A DNA stretch of 64,000 bases from Tyto alba (lineage: Eukaryota > Chordata > Aves > Strigiformes > Tytonidae). Location: contig NW_024881282.1 in the NCBI RefSeq assembly GCF_018691265.1, positions 54,195,122-54,259,121 on the forward strand. Reading direction: 5' to 3'. Shown here one piece after another: positions 13,101 to 23,800 of the stretch; positions within the stretch are counted from its first letter, which is position 1, and every line of letters begins with the position of its first letter. A program made the position numbers and the translations under genes. A model generated the notes under the pieces. That model was not told where the DNA came from. It ran no database searches and worked only from the letters and a program-made list of their open reading frames with translations.

Positions 13101-16100
13101 CAAAGCACAGTGCTTAACATTTCAACCTACTTTCTTCTTCCTGTTTTCCTATGCTCAGGTTGTTTTCAAAGAACAGATTACTTTTGACCTTAAAACTATT
13201 TTCAGTTAATATAATTTTCTTGTAAAAGAATATATTCCTCAAAGCTATATAAAAACATGTAATCTTTTACTTCATTCTCATGGTTAGAAGCAAACAAGCT
13301 TTGTTCGGAAGTAATGTAAACCAAAATTAAAAAGTCAGTCATAGCTATTTTAAACTTGCTTTAGCTGAAGACACCAAACAAACTAAATCTATCTTTAGGA
13401 TGAGTTTATGAGGTTGGAATAACTCATCTATAGTCCCTACAGACAACAACACTATGAGAACAGTTCACTGCAGGTGTTATTATTCTTTGGGTCCCATTGA
13501 AGTGGGCTGAAAAGATTATTTCTGGCATTTACAAAGGACTGCTCATCTCTGTGATTAAGGGCCATTAGTCTGGTTCCTGGTTGTGTTCTCATCAATTGCT
13601 GGACTTAAGAGTTTCTCTAACATAATCTACAAATTACAAAGTACTTATTTTATTACCTTTCCTAATATAGGCATACCAGCAACAAATATTTTGGTCCTTT
13701 TACTCCTATACAAAATATTCAAACATTACCAATTGATAGCCATGTCTTATATCCAAATACATGCTCTTATTGTGTCAGTCAAATAAAATTACCAACAAAA
13801 GACAGTATCCTTATGAATGATCAAATGTAGAGACTTAAGGTAGCTGAAAACAAAATTACTTGTAGCCTTCGTACATTAACTTACAAGAACAGAAGATTTA
13901 AGCTATTATAACACTTGTAAATGCACTTAATTTCTTAAAAAAAAATCAACAAATAATAAAAATCAATAATAAATATATACAAGTTTTAAAATTTTGCAGC
14001 TGCACGACCACGTATGGACATTGTTCACTAAGCAAACGAAAACAACAATACTAGCAGTAAAGTTGCTGATTGATTTCTAAAGGTCTCCCACAGTTTGTAG
14101 ATTTTTCATGTAATTTAAGTTCACCTGTGGTTTACTGCACATTTTGATTTAATAAACCTTATCAGCACAGTATCAATATCACAGAAGTACAACGACATTC
14201 ATGCTTAACGGCCAAATGGGCAGAAAAATATTTGAACAGTATGACTATGATCCTGGCATTTCCTATTGCTGTCAAAAGTGTTCTTAATGCATTCCTCAGT
14301 TATAGAGAGAGCGAGAGAATAAAACAACATGTAACCTAGATTTATTTAGATTGACTGATAGGTCAGTCCTTCGACTTCAAAATCAAACCAGTTAACTTTA
14401 ATATGCAATAAAGACACTTCACAGAGAGACACTCATTCCATCACTGGGTACTGCTGGTACATCGTATCTTCCAAACACAAGCTATTTCACTTTTAACAGC
14501 AAAACTGTGCAAATTGTCCAGAGAGATAGGTGAGAATTTTCTTTGTTACCCTCCTCACTGTGCATGAGCACAGATTAAGCAATATCGAGGACAAAGTGGA
14601 ACAACTGTGTTACTGAAAGCAAATTAGGACTCCTGTTTAAAGGCACAGTATCAAATTTTTGTTCTTGCACAACTGCAAATATAAAAATATAAAAGGTAAG
14701 AATGGGTTCATACCTGTACTTCTACTCTGATCAGGCTAGCCAAAATTGATTGACTAAATACACCCATGATTAATAGATGCCTTCAAAATGAATTTTTCTT
14801 TTAGAATTAACAAGTTCTTGAAAGTTCAAGATGATGATACCTATTCTACTCTATCACATACAAACTAAAGCATAATTTTATTCAAAACGGAGGTAAATGC
14901 ACAGGAAAAAAAAATGCAACAGTCAAAGAGAGAAAAAAAGTGTATCATTTAGCTCTCGTTTTTAAGAAATCTTAGGCTAAATATTTCACATTCCTCTTCA
15001 GAAATAAAATCTTGGTTTAACTAAATGTACTGAAATGATTTCAAATCAATTAATCAGTCAAATTTTTTGTACAGCTCCCCATGCTCAGTTCCCATAATGT
15101 GCTGCAATAGCCTTAACAACACTTCACATATACTACCAAGAGGCTGACCAAAAAGCCTGATTCAGTCAAAATTAATGGACTGCATTTTTATGCTAAAATT
15201 TCAGTGTGAACATTACATTAACAACCATGTAAGTATTTTGTATACACTTACAAATCTTCCACTTAAGGTTTTTTTTTGTTTTGTTTTGTTTTTTTTTTTT
15301 TTCCATTAAAAAATAATCTGCTAAATCAATGTTTGAATTCCAATTTTCCGGCAAAAGCTTGACACAAACATGATTTTGAGTTGAACGTGCTCTTACCCTG
15401 CCTAATCAATTAACTGAAGAAAACTGCATCTACACATTTCCATTTTGAGTATCCCCTCAGAATAATTTAAAACAGAACATTTTGTATATCTTCATAAGCT
15501 GCTGGTGAAACGCTGCACCGTTCCACATGAAGTGGGACAAATCTAACATAAAACTTCAACCACAAGGTTTAAAAGTCAAAAATCAGCAACTTAAACCTCA
15601 TTTGAAAGAAAAAGCTGCTCAATTCTATCCATGGAACACTGACATATTGTTCCTTGTTTCTCATATGAAGCCATCAGAACAGTTCAGGATATTATTCCAA
15701 TCATTACTGAGGTGCAGGCCTGTAACATCTCATCATGCTCTTAGTGAAATCAAGTAAAATCTTCCATTAATGTTCAATCTAGATTCTGTTCATGTACAGC
15801 ACAATGATGGATGATGAAATGTGGAAAACACTGAGAAGACCACAGTGTAAAACGCTATTAAACCTAAGCATTTCAGCATCAAGGCTATCATCAATGACCG
15901 GCATGGCAGGGTTTTCAAGCAAGGCTATATATGCCTGTTCATCAAGATTTGTGAGTTTTCATTGCAACCAGAATTAAAGTGTTTATACATTTTTTGTGGG
16001 GAAATTATTTAAATACACTGCTGGAGGGGAAATCCTTAAAGGTTGAACTTTTCATATCTACCGATCACTCACTGGGAAAGATTTTCACCCCGCTTAAATT

Positions 16101-19100
16101 TTTACTTATTCTCTTCAGTGGCTGAGTTTTACAATTTAAAAGCCAATAAAATTCTCACAGTGCAAAAAAATTAAAATATTTTTGAATAAGTATTCTATGT
16201 ACTTATGTACTCTATGTATAACAAGGAATGTACTCTGTGGATAACAACAGTATTCCTTTTGGTCTCACCAGAACTTCTGAAGTGATGTGTATCAGAGACA
16301 CATATGAAAGAACTCACGATAGTTTACAGATAGTGTCTTAAATCTTTATCTGCTTGTCTAAAAATCCTTATCCTAGAAGACATCTTCTTCTTATGCAAGT
16401 ATTTCAGCACAGGACTCAACATTATATCAAAACAGACAAAGGCTTTTAAAGCTTTTCTCTGAAAGGCAAGGTTTCTGCCTTCCCTATGAAACGTTGAGAT
16501 TTCTGAACTCATTCCAAATGAACACCTTCTGTGACATGTGGACACCAGAACTGAACAGTATGAATGGTTTTACTAATATATTATTGTATACAGTAAATCT
16601 TTATACTGCTACCCAGTATTCCCTATTCAAACATCTAAAGATTGCATTTGTTCCCTTAGCCACCAAATAAACTCCTTGTGATAGTCGTCTGTCCACTGCA
16701 ACAGCCCAATTCTTTTCCAAGTTATTGCTTTTTAAAAAAATACAAATAACATTTATATTCTTATCTGCTTACAAATTGCTATGACAAGCAAAAGATGAAA
16801 GAACACAGAGGGGAAATTCTGGGAGAAAGTGAGATTAAAAATGGTGAAACCGCCTGCTAAGGCTGTGCTGCTAGCCACTATTAGTCACTATTACCCTCTA
16901 TAAGTGAAGCATTTATTGGCAAGTGATACTTAACTGCAAGAAACATGGACTCACATTCTAGACCATGGAGGGGCAACATGCATAAGAGGTAGCAGAGCAA
17001 AGAGTATGAAAGCATTTGTAATCTCATATTTAAGTAACTGAGACAACATCTCTGACTGAGAGCCACAGAAGAACAGGAACTACAGGGAAAGCAGGGCCGA
17101 AAGTGGTCTTAAAGGTAATTATACGTCAATATGGGGAGGAAATTACATAGATATTCACACAAGGAGTAGTCATGCATAAAAACTGACAGTCTTCATCACC
17201 TCTTAAAGAAAACTGTTCCAAGATCAATAACTTTCAGTATTGAAAACCATACCTCAGTGACACTGTAAAAACAGAAAAACTTGGCAAGCTTCTCAAGAAT
17301 ACCACTGCAGCTACAAAGGCATTAAATAACATCATCAAGACAAGTTGGTCATGCAAATTATACAGAAGCTAAAAAATTGATGAACATCAATAGCTCTTCA
17401 ATTTCTGAGAACAGATACAGGAAGACACTGATTGAGTTCAGATTTGTCCATAGCTGTAACAACCAGAATTTTGCGTCTTTCTAAAGGAGAGGTTAAAATC
17501 TCCGCAAACAATAAAAGTTCTCCTCACCTGCCAAGCACCAGTAGAATTTCAAAACACTGAGAAGTAATCAGATCAGATCCTAAAACTGTGAGATATACAA
17601 AGAAATACAGCATTTCTTCTCTTCCAAAACAGAATTTTAGGTCTTTGAATCACTGAATCTGAAGGTCCTTTGGATAATATCGCAAGAAGAAAGACATAAT
17701 TCAAATTATGTGGAATGACAGTGTGGTTTTTATGCTGAATGCACTAATAAAATAGTCAACATTCTTTAAAATGACTGATAAATAAAGGAGGTTCGTGCTT
17801 GGAAAAGCTTAAATTTTATGTTTATTTAATGTATGTTTAGAAAAATAAGATAAATGGAGAGATGGAAGAATCCTCAAACTCTCCTTGTTTAACATTTTAA
17901 TACCTTAACTGCCCATAAAAGAATGCAAAAAAACCCAAGGCCATTGCAACAAACTAGCCCAAAATATTGTCCCTGAGGACAGAACAGTCAAAAGACACTA
18001 GCCCTGTGTGTCCACTGAAGCAATATATTTCAACCTATACCATCATCAAGCTACTCTTAAAAACACCCAATGAAACAAAATCTACAGCTTACTAAACTGC
18101 CTGTTCAAATGTTCCCCGATTCCATCCTTTTCCAGTATCTACCTCTAAAGACACCGTATTTCCAGTCAGTTTCATTTCTTTCTCTTTGCAGTGCACATGA
18201 TGAACTAGTGAAGAAATTCTGTGCCCTCGTTATAGATACTACAAGACTTGCCTCTCTTTGCCCTATTCTTCAGTTCCTTTTTTCTCAGATGAAACCCCCA
18301 AAGCTTTACACTTTCCTTATATAGCTTATTGTTCTCTACACTCTAAATTCTGAAGAGCATTGACAATACTTTCAGTATGAGCCAGTAATTTTTAAAGGAC
18401 TGTATTTTAGTGCTTTAAAGCTCAAACAGAACAAGCCGATATGGCTTTGCTCACATTTTTTTTTCAGCGATATTTACTACTGAATGAATGAAAATTGAAC
18501 TTCTGAATCATGACTTAGAGCACTTCAACTGTTCTGTTTCCTTACTGATGCCATGCCTCAGAAGATCAAAAAGCTATTGACAAAATATCTCTGGAAAAAA
18601 AACCTGGACTAAATATACCCCTGAATTTGTTAAGTTAAATACATAGCTCTAAGTATAAATCCTATGAATGCATACGTATACATATTTATGTAGCCAGATT
18701 TAATAGTTCCCGAGTCAAAGTTAATAGGACTTTGCCATAGCTTATTCAGCCTTAAAACACTTAATATTTGTGTCATAATCACAGCTGGATATATTTATTC
18801 TCAGAGAACATTTAGGAGCTTTTTCCACTTAAATGAATTTTTCATGTTAAAATATTTAATGTACTAAAAAAATTACAGCACAGTAAACTCTCTGTTTTAG
18901 TCATCATGTAAACTCGTCATAAAGTTACTTTCACTTTGAATAATATTAACTGTTTGAGACTTTTTTAGTACTCAGGAAGTACCCAACAGAACCATTAAAA
19001 GAAAAATTCTTGCAAGATTACAAGACTGAGCACCCTTTTACTACTGCTGGTCACTTTCAACACTGCCATGTGAATTGATTTCCTTTTTCTAGTTGCTTAT

Positions 19101-20499
19101 ACTTTTTCAGTTTAAGAGCAGTCTGCTCATATGCCAAAACTGAACATACACTCAGCAGTATTTGAATAATGCATCAGAATGTATGCTTCTGACACATGCT
19201 GCAGTATCAACACTGTTAAATATAGTCTTTTATAGAACTGGAACAGTGAGTGATGACAGCTGAAATGAGGTGGGCAAGTTCTACTTTTGTGTATTCATAC
19301 TTAATTTTCAGTAAGTTAATGTTTCAGCCTTTGTCTTTGGGTGACAGTTTCACACAGGAAGAGATGAAGAGGTTGAGCAGTGGAAAAAGTGTAAGCTTTT
19401 TTTTTTTCTTTCCCTCCTAAAATAAAAGTCCTGTTTCCTAGGCTCAGAGAACTACTACAGAAGCTCAATTACCAAATACACGCTAGAAAGTGGTGTTCAT
19501 TTAACCTAATTATTTTCAACCATGGATCATTCCGTTGACAATTTGTACGGTATACTAAGAAATATTTTCTGAGCGACCAGAAAAAAAAAATATTTTTAAA
19601 CGTTTATTGTGGAACAGGTATCATAAGGACCCGTTTGCACCTTCGGGGGCAGTTTCTCAGTCAGTTAACCTGCCCACAGCCAAAATAAAATTTCAACTTA
19701 AGGCTTATCACAGCCGCGGCCGGGCTCCAGGGCATCCCACCCCGGGTACAGATACAATTTCTGACAACTTGAAGGTGACGCCAGGGCTGTTTTCTCCTTT
19801 CAGCCTGGATAATGGAAGAAACGCCTGGCTGCCGAGCTCTTCTCCCCCGCCTCAATCCCTGCTTGGCCAAACACACCCCCAATCCTCCCGCCCCTCCCCG
19901 CGGGCTCCGAGCCCCTCGTTGTCCGGGGCCGCCATCCGGGGCCGCCACCCGGGGCCGCCGCTCCCTCCCTCCCTCCCTCCCTCCCGTTCTCCTCCCCTTC
20001 CCCCCCACCGCCGCCCCGAGGCAAGGAGCTGACCTCGGTGCCTGCCCCCGCCGGGCGCCTCAGCGGCGCGGCCCGGCCCGGTCGGCCGCCAGCAGCTCAG
20101 GCCAAGCCGAGGGCCCGCCGCACCGAGGCGGCCGGTGCCCTCCCGCCAGCGGCTGACGGACCCGGGCGGCGGCGAGGGAAGGGGGAAGGGAAAGCTGCTG
20201 CTCCCCGCTCCCTGACATCCGCCATCCCCCCTCCGCGCACACAGCGGGGTGTGTGTGTGTGGGGGGGGGGGGGGGGCCGCCCCCGGGAATAGGGGGAAGG
20301 GAGGGCGCTGAGGAAAAGGAGGTCGGTCCCTCCGCCAGCCCCGCGGCACCGGGGGCGGCGGGAGCCGCCCGCGCCAATCAACCCGGGCCCCCCCCCCGCC
20401 CCTCCCTCACCAGGTGTCGCCCTTGCGGAGGGCGGTTTTGAGCAGCGCCGCGACGTCCGTGCGCTGAGTCTCCAGATCCGCCGCGCCTCCCTCCGCCAT
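1027..20499 (-). CDS. USP15: USP15, ubiquitin carboxyl-terminal hydrolase 15, 5' part (coding exons 1-3; spliced; 3' part outside window)
   Basis: Three minus-strand exons (20411-20499, 5856-5983, 1027-1157) join in phase to give 348 nt, residues 1-116 of a protein starting [16 protein letters not shown]15 is a cysteine protease that removes ubiquitin from proteins in cytosol and nucleus; known roles include TGF-beta/SMAD signalling and COP9-signalosome-linked control. Only the N-terminal DUSP domain (about residues 7-116) is in the window; the UBL and catalytic Cys/His boxes are not. Visible DUSP hallmarks are the [14 protein letters not shown] block, the PGPIDN motif (residues 62-67), and the [16 protein letters not shown] segment. 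The paralogues USP4 and USP11 share the fold, but [13 protein letters not shown] and [14 protein letters not shown] match USP15 as I know it and differ from USP4. Introns are 14,427 and 4,698 bp, all GT-AG. The next exon, expected to begin VVEQG, is not found in 1-1026, so it lies off the left edge. Confidence 0.96.
1158..5855 (-). other. USP15: USP15 intron 2
   Basis: A 4,698-bp intron set by the exon 2 donor and exon 3 acceptor. It is AT-rich with short A or T runs (for example about 2983-2996). A 153-codon plus-strand open frame at 1264-1725 has no domain, codon bias or splice context that I can recognise. No clear mobile element seen. Confidence 0.85.
5856..5983 (-). CDS. USP15: USP15 coding exon 2 (DUSP core)
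   Basis: The acceptor is a pyrimidine-rich TTCTTCTGTTTAAG|GTATC at 5984/5983 and the donor is AAAG|GTAACT at 5856/5855. The exon is 128 nt, starts with the last base of Trp30 and ends with the first base of Asp73, so phase is kept on both sides. It encodes [11 protein letters not shown] through NSGLLK, with the conserved DUSP PGPI motif near its 3' end. No stop or frameshift is seen. Confidence 0.96.
10467..10510. repeat. Alternating purine-pyrimidine tract with 11-bp inverted repeat
   Basis: Forty-four consecutive bases alternate purine and pyrimidine. The first 28 form perfect 11-bp arms (GCATATGTATG and CATACATATGC) around a 6-base loop at 10478-10483. Such sequence can form a cruciform or Z-DNA under supercoiling. 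It lies inside USP15 intron 1. Confidence 0.75.
12232..12471 (+). mobile_element. CR1 LINE, 3'-end fragment (5'-truncated)
   Basis: About 240 bp match the 3' end of avian CR1: GGCATTAGGAAAAGTTTCTTC, then GGTCAGTCACTGGAACAGGCTGCC, the GAGTTGGACT...GATCC block, and TCCCTTCCAACTT, ending in two diverged copies of the terminal ATTCTATG octamer. It lies in USP15 intron 1, antisense to the gene. No coding part remains. The 5' boundary is approximate. Confidence 0.9.
20249..20276. repeat. (GT)n followed by a G16 run
   Basis: A short GT dinucleotide run (to 20260) is followed by 16 consecutive G (20261-20276) on the plus strand, in the first 160 bp of intron 1 within the CpG island. It can form G-quadruplexes and is hard to sequence, so the exact length may be unreliable. 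Confidence 0.85.
20411..20499 (-). CDS. USP15: USP15 coding exon 1
   Basis: The ATG is at 20499-20497 and the exon codes residues 1-29 plus two bases of Trp30 (ends [10 protein letters not shown]). The donor is CTG|GTGAGG at 20411/20410. An upstream in-frame ATG at 20715 opens the same frame, but the added residues are a low-complexity Arg/Cys-rich stretch from GC-rich leader, and MAEGG is the family's known N-terminus, so I chose 20499. Compared with the human protein as I recall it, only a few conservative changes are seen (for example Asp10 to Glu and Ser14 to Thr). Confidence 0.95.
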
Positions 20500-20502
20500 C
20501 TT
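20493..20502 (-). promoter_or_regulatory. YY1-type site over the USP15 start codon
   Basis: On the minus strand the sequence is AAGATGGCGG, an excellent match to the YY1 consensus AANATGGCGGC, and the ATG inside it is the USP15 initiation codon. YY1 sites of this form, just downstream of the transcription start and overlapping the start of translation, are known at many CpG promoters. Binding is inferred. Confidence 0.65.
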
Positions 20503-20510
20503 CTTCCCCC

Positions 20511-20548
20511 GGCGGCGGCAGCAGCAGCGGCGGCGGCGGCGGCAGCAG
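20511..20548 (-). repeat. CGG/CAG triplet repeats in USP15 5' UTR
   Basis: On the plus strand GGC units, GCA units, GGC units and GCA units alternate with no interruption of triplet phase. On the gene strand this reads as CCG and CTG triplets, ending about 12 bases before the ATG. It is probably transcribed leader. Confidence 0.8.
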
Positions 20549-20717
20549 GGGCAGGAGCGGGCCGCGCTGCATGCTGGGAGTGACGCCGGCCGGGAGACGC
20601 CCTCGCCCCCCCCCTCCCCCTCTTCCCAGCAATCCGCAGGGCGGGGACGCCGGGGGAACATGGTGAAGCGCCGCAGTGTGTCGCCCCCTCGTGGCCGGGA
20701 GGTCTTTCGTCTCATCC

Positions 20718-20812
20718 ACCCTCCTTCCCCCCCCTCCTCCTCCTCCTCCTCCTCCCCCGCCCCCTCCCCCCCCCCCTCCCCCCCCCCCTTCCTCCTCCGT
20801 CTCCTCCTCCTC
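20718..20812. repeat. Long C/T (polypyrimidine) tract upstream of USP15
   Basis: About 95 bases that are almost all C and T on the plus strand, including (TCC)n and C runs of up to 11. The gene strand is therefore a purine tract with many G runs. It sits about 220-310 bp upstream of the start codon, at the outer edge of the CpG island. The ORFs read across it (poly-Gly/Glu and poly-Ser/Pro) are artefacts. Confidence 0.85.
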
Positions 20813-20839
20813 TGTCACGTTGGTACCAAATCTGGTCAA

Positions 20840-23800
20840 GGAGGAATATTAAGATGGAATAAGCCCCTTTCTGTAAACCGCGTATAAACAAGTGGAGCAT
20901 GCCAAAGGATGAGTAGGGCGTGTCAACATATCCTGTCCCTGCGGGCTAAGATAAGCATTATTTTAGCAGGATGTTTCTGTACCTCGTGGCTTCTTTGAGA
21001 TAAACAGCATCTTATGCACATGTCGGCAGTAAGCATGGTTTCGCAATGTACTAGTGTTACGTATTAGAATTCCGGGAATAGACGGGCAATTTGTGGAAAT
21101 CGTATTCATTTACAGAATTTCATTGCGGAAATCAAATTAATCTGCTTAATGTATATAAAGGAAGTGCCTTTATCTCAGTGTGCATGATAGGAGGAGACAT
21201 CCCCCATGCACCCAGCACTGCAGTAAACCAATGTCGTCTTTCTAAAACCTTGTTTGGTTTAGAGAGTTTTCTTGGTTACATTTTTCAGTAACAACACCGT
21301 GGTTTGAAGTGTGTCAGAAAGAGGAGATGGTATTGACAGAGTAAGGAACTGTCTTCTTTGTGATACTCTCTTCAGTGTTTTAATTTAAAGGTGTGCATAA
21401 TTAGATGCTGTATGCCTTACTAGCAAATGAGTGGTTTGGATTCCCATAATTCATATAATGATGTAGTCTGTATTATTGTGCAAATACTGTTGGGAATTTA
21501 AATAGACTGTGTAACTTGCATTAACTTTCCCAGACCTCTGCAGAAACCAATGGATAATTTGTTGTGTTTGTTTCAGTCACTTTTATCTGAACCTTGTACA
21601 AACAGTGCAACCTGTCATTTGACATTTCACCAAAAAAATGAGCCCATGTGTTAAATTGCATTAACAATCTTCTCTCTGTCTTCACACTTGTATATAGGTT
21701 TCATAAAATCAAAATTGTACAGAAATTTTGGGCTGGAGGGTAGGAAATGCTGATTACAAACATCTGAAAGCAAAGTTTCTTCTCATAGATCTACCTTGTG
21801 TATCTATAATGCATGCAATTGTATATCTAACCCTCTTTCTCCACCCAAGTCATTATAGCATGCTGAATTGTATGACTAACACTAGAAATGTATCATAGAC
21901 TGCCAGTCATACATTATAAGCTATTAGGCATTATTAGCTATTAGCTAATTAGCACTTACAAGCTAGTAGCATGTAGCAGTTATAAATAGCGCTGAAGATT
22001 GCTCTTTAGATATACACACAGCAAAAAAGAGAATGGAAGTAAGGCTCGTATGCAGCCCTGGTAATCCAAAGCTAAGTAAATATTTTGCCAGGATTATCAG
22101 TAAAGATGATGGTGTTGAAATAAAGGCAAAAATCAGGATTTGTGGCTGGAGAGGGAATATGAAAGTCATACTGAATGTCTAAGTAGAACTCCCAAGAGCT
22201 CAGAGGTGGTAATATTCATGGCTTCTCTAAGAGCTGTCATATAAAACTCCAAGAGGAGGAGCAAGCAAGTTCAGGATATATGGAGAATTACACTGACAGC
22301 TGTGGATCTAAAGGCTACATTAAATGAGAGGAGAGAAAACTGATCTGGACAACAAAAAGTTTTCCAGCCATTGGAAGAATAAATTTCTGGATCTCAGAGA
22401 CTGGAAAGAACTGTGAGACCTTCCCACCCCCCGTACACCAGGTCTTGACAAATAAGGACAATGTTTTAAACCCTGAAAGTTATCTGTGTGCCAAACTTAA
22501 ACTTTTATGAAAATTATATTTTCATGGAAATTTTGGGGAAAGTATTTTGTGATCCACTATGCTGGCAAACAGCTTAATTGTTCAGCAGTCTGTAGTAGGC
22601 CCACCAACTGTTTACTTTGCCAAAAGGTTCACCTGGAGCCACCTTTGCCTCTACTTTTTGGGTTGCATAACAGCAGTTACTGGGTGAAAGATCTCCTGTT
22701 CCTGAATTCAGTATATGCATGGCACAGAAATGGATACTAGAAAGACATTGGGTGTTACAAATCCTAGACAGAAAAGCACATAGCATGCCATCTGAATCAG
22801 TGTTTTGTTTAAGAATTGAAAAGGAGAGACAAGAGTAACTAAGTCTCTTTCTGGGACTGTCAGTGTTTCACAAGAAGCAATTGTGCCTTTCAGAATGGAA
22901 CAGCATCCTAAGCTTGGGAAAAACTTTACACAAGATTCTTGGAAAATGCCAGTTAGTGTTAAATCTGTATTTTTAAAAGACCTTTGTGAGCTAGAAAGGA
23001 ATTGTTTCCAAGTACCTCTATCCTAGACAGTGCCTGAGGATCTTCAGATTTTAAACCATCTATCTGGTAAACAGAATCAGCACTGGAGATACTGATGAAT
23101 GGCCTACCCTCTGATGAAGACCAAGCATTTATAATACAGATTTATATCTTGCTGCTTTTGATAGAACTGAATGCAGGATATTGCAAAGCTAGCTGAGGTG
23201 GCAGGCTTTCCAGTAATCAGTGGGCCTCCATCCTTACTTGACTTCATTGCACACGTTTTTTGTGGTTCTAAACACTGATCGTAAAAAAGGATGCAATTAA
23301 TACAGCATATAGCAGCTCAGACATTCAGCAAATGGGCTGCAGATAACAAACTGTGTACACTGATGATTCTATTGATTCCCAATATAACCTAAAGTTTAAG
23401 CTCTCAGTTCTTGTTTTCAAGTCAATTAGTGTACTTAGCTAAAGAAACTTAAAATATGACTTGATTTTGGGGGATATGAGAATCTCTGCTTCTCACTGGT
23501 GGAAACTTGTGTACATAATAAATTCTGTACAAATGACAGACAACTGTAAGTCTCACAGGTACTACAGAAAAATTCACCACTTTTTTTCTTCCTAAACTTT
23601 TTATGGCACATCTGTGAATTTATGAAGGGGGAAAATAGGGCTTCAGATTCTTCCCCAGTGGTGTGGCAAGCACTCGTGTATATGGTGGGTTTAAAGCTAC
23701 TGGTGGCTGCCTGAATTTCCTTTTTAGTTTGGATCTCTGTCAGACACAGAGCCTGACATATCAGAATGGAAAAGAAAACATAGATAATTTCGCTTTTGGT

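Larger units (their letters stand above)
5984..20410 (-). other. USP15: USP15 intron 1
   Basis: A 14,427-bp first intron. Its 5' part (right side, about 19,700-20,410) belongs to the promoter CpG island and the rest is AT-rich. It contains one CR1 3' end (about 12,232-12,471), a 44-bp alternating purine/pyrimidine inverted repeat (10,467-10,510), and T-rich tracts at about 6739-6755 and 15,270-15,302. I see no other exon. Conserved non-coding elements could be present but cannot be judged from one sequence. Confidence 0.85.
19700..20830 (-). promoter_or_regulatory. USP15: CpG island and promoter of USP15
   Basis: GC content and CpG density rise sharply from about 19,712 and fall after about 20,820. 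The island surrounds coding exon 1. It contains GC boxes, a YY1-like site over the start codon (20493-20502), and a GCATGCTGGGAGT element at 20569-20581 resembling the ZNF143/Staf-type promoter motif, next to TGACGC. No TATA box is obvious, as expected for a housekeeping CpG promoter. The transcription start is not defined by sequence; I expect it between about 20,540 and 20,720. Confidence 0.85.

Noticed and set aside
20500..20715. In-frame upstream ATG at 20715 as the USP15 start
   Set aside because: The extra 72 residues are Arg/Cys-rich translation of the triplet-repeat leader, and the known family start is MAEGG at 20499.
19607..20900. Several 60-165-codon open frames on both strands around USP15 exon 1
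   Set aside because: They are shadows in the CpG island and the C/T tract. Only the minus-strand frame with the MAEGG start matches a known protein.
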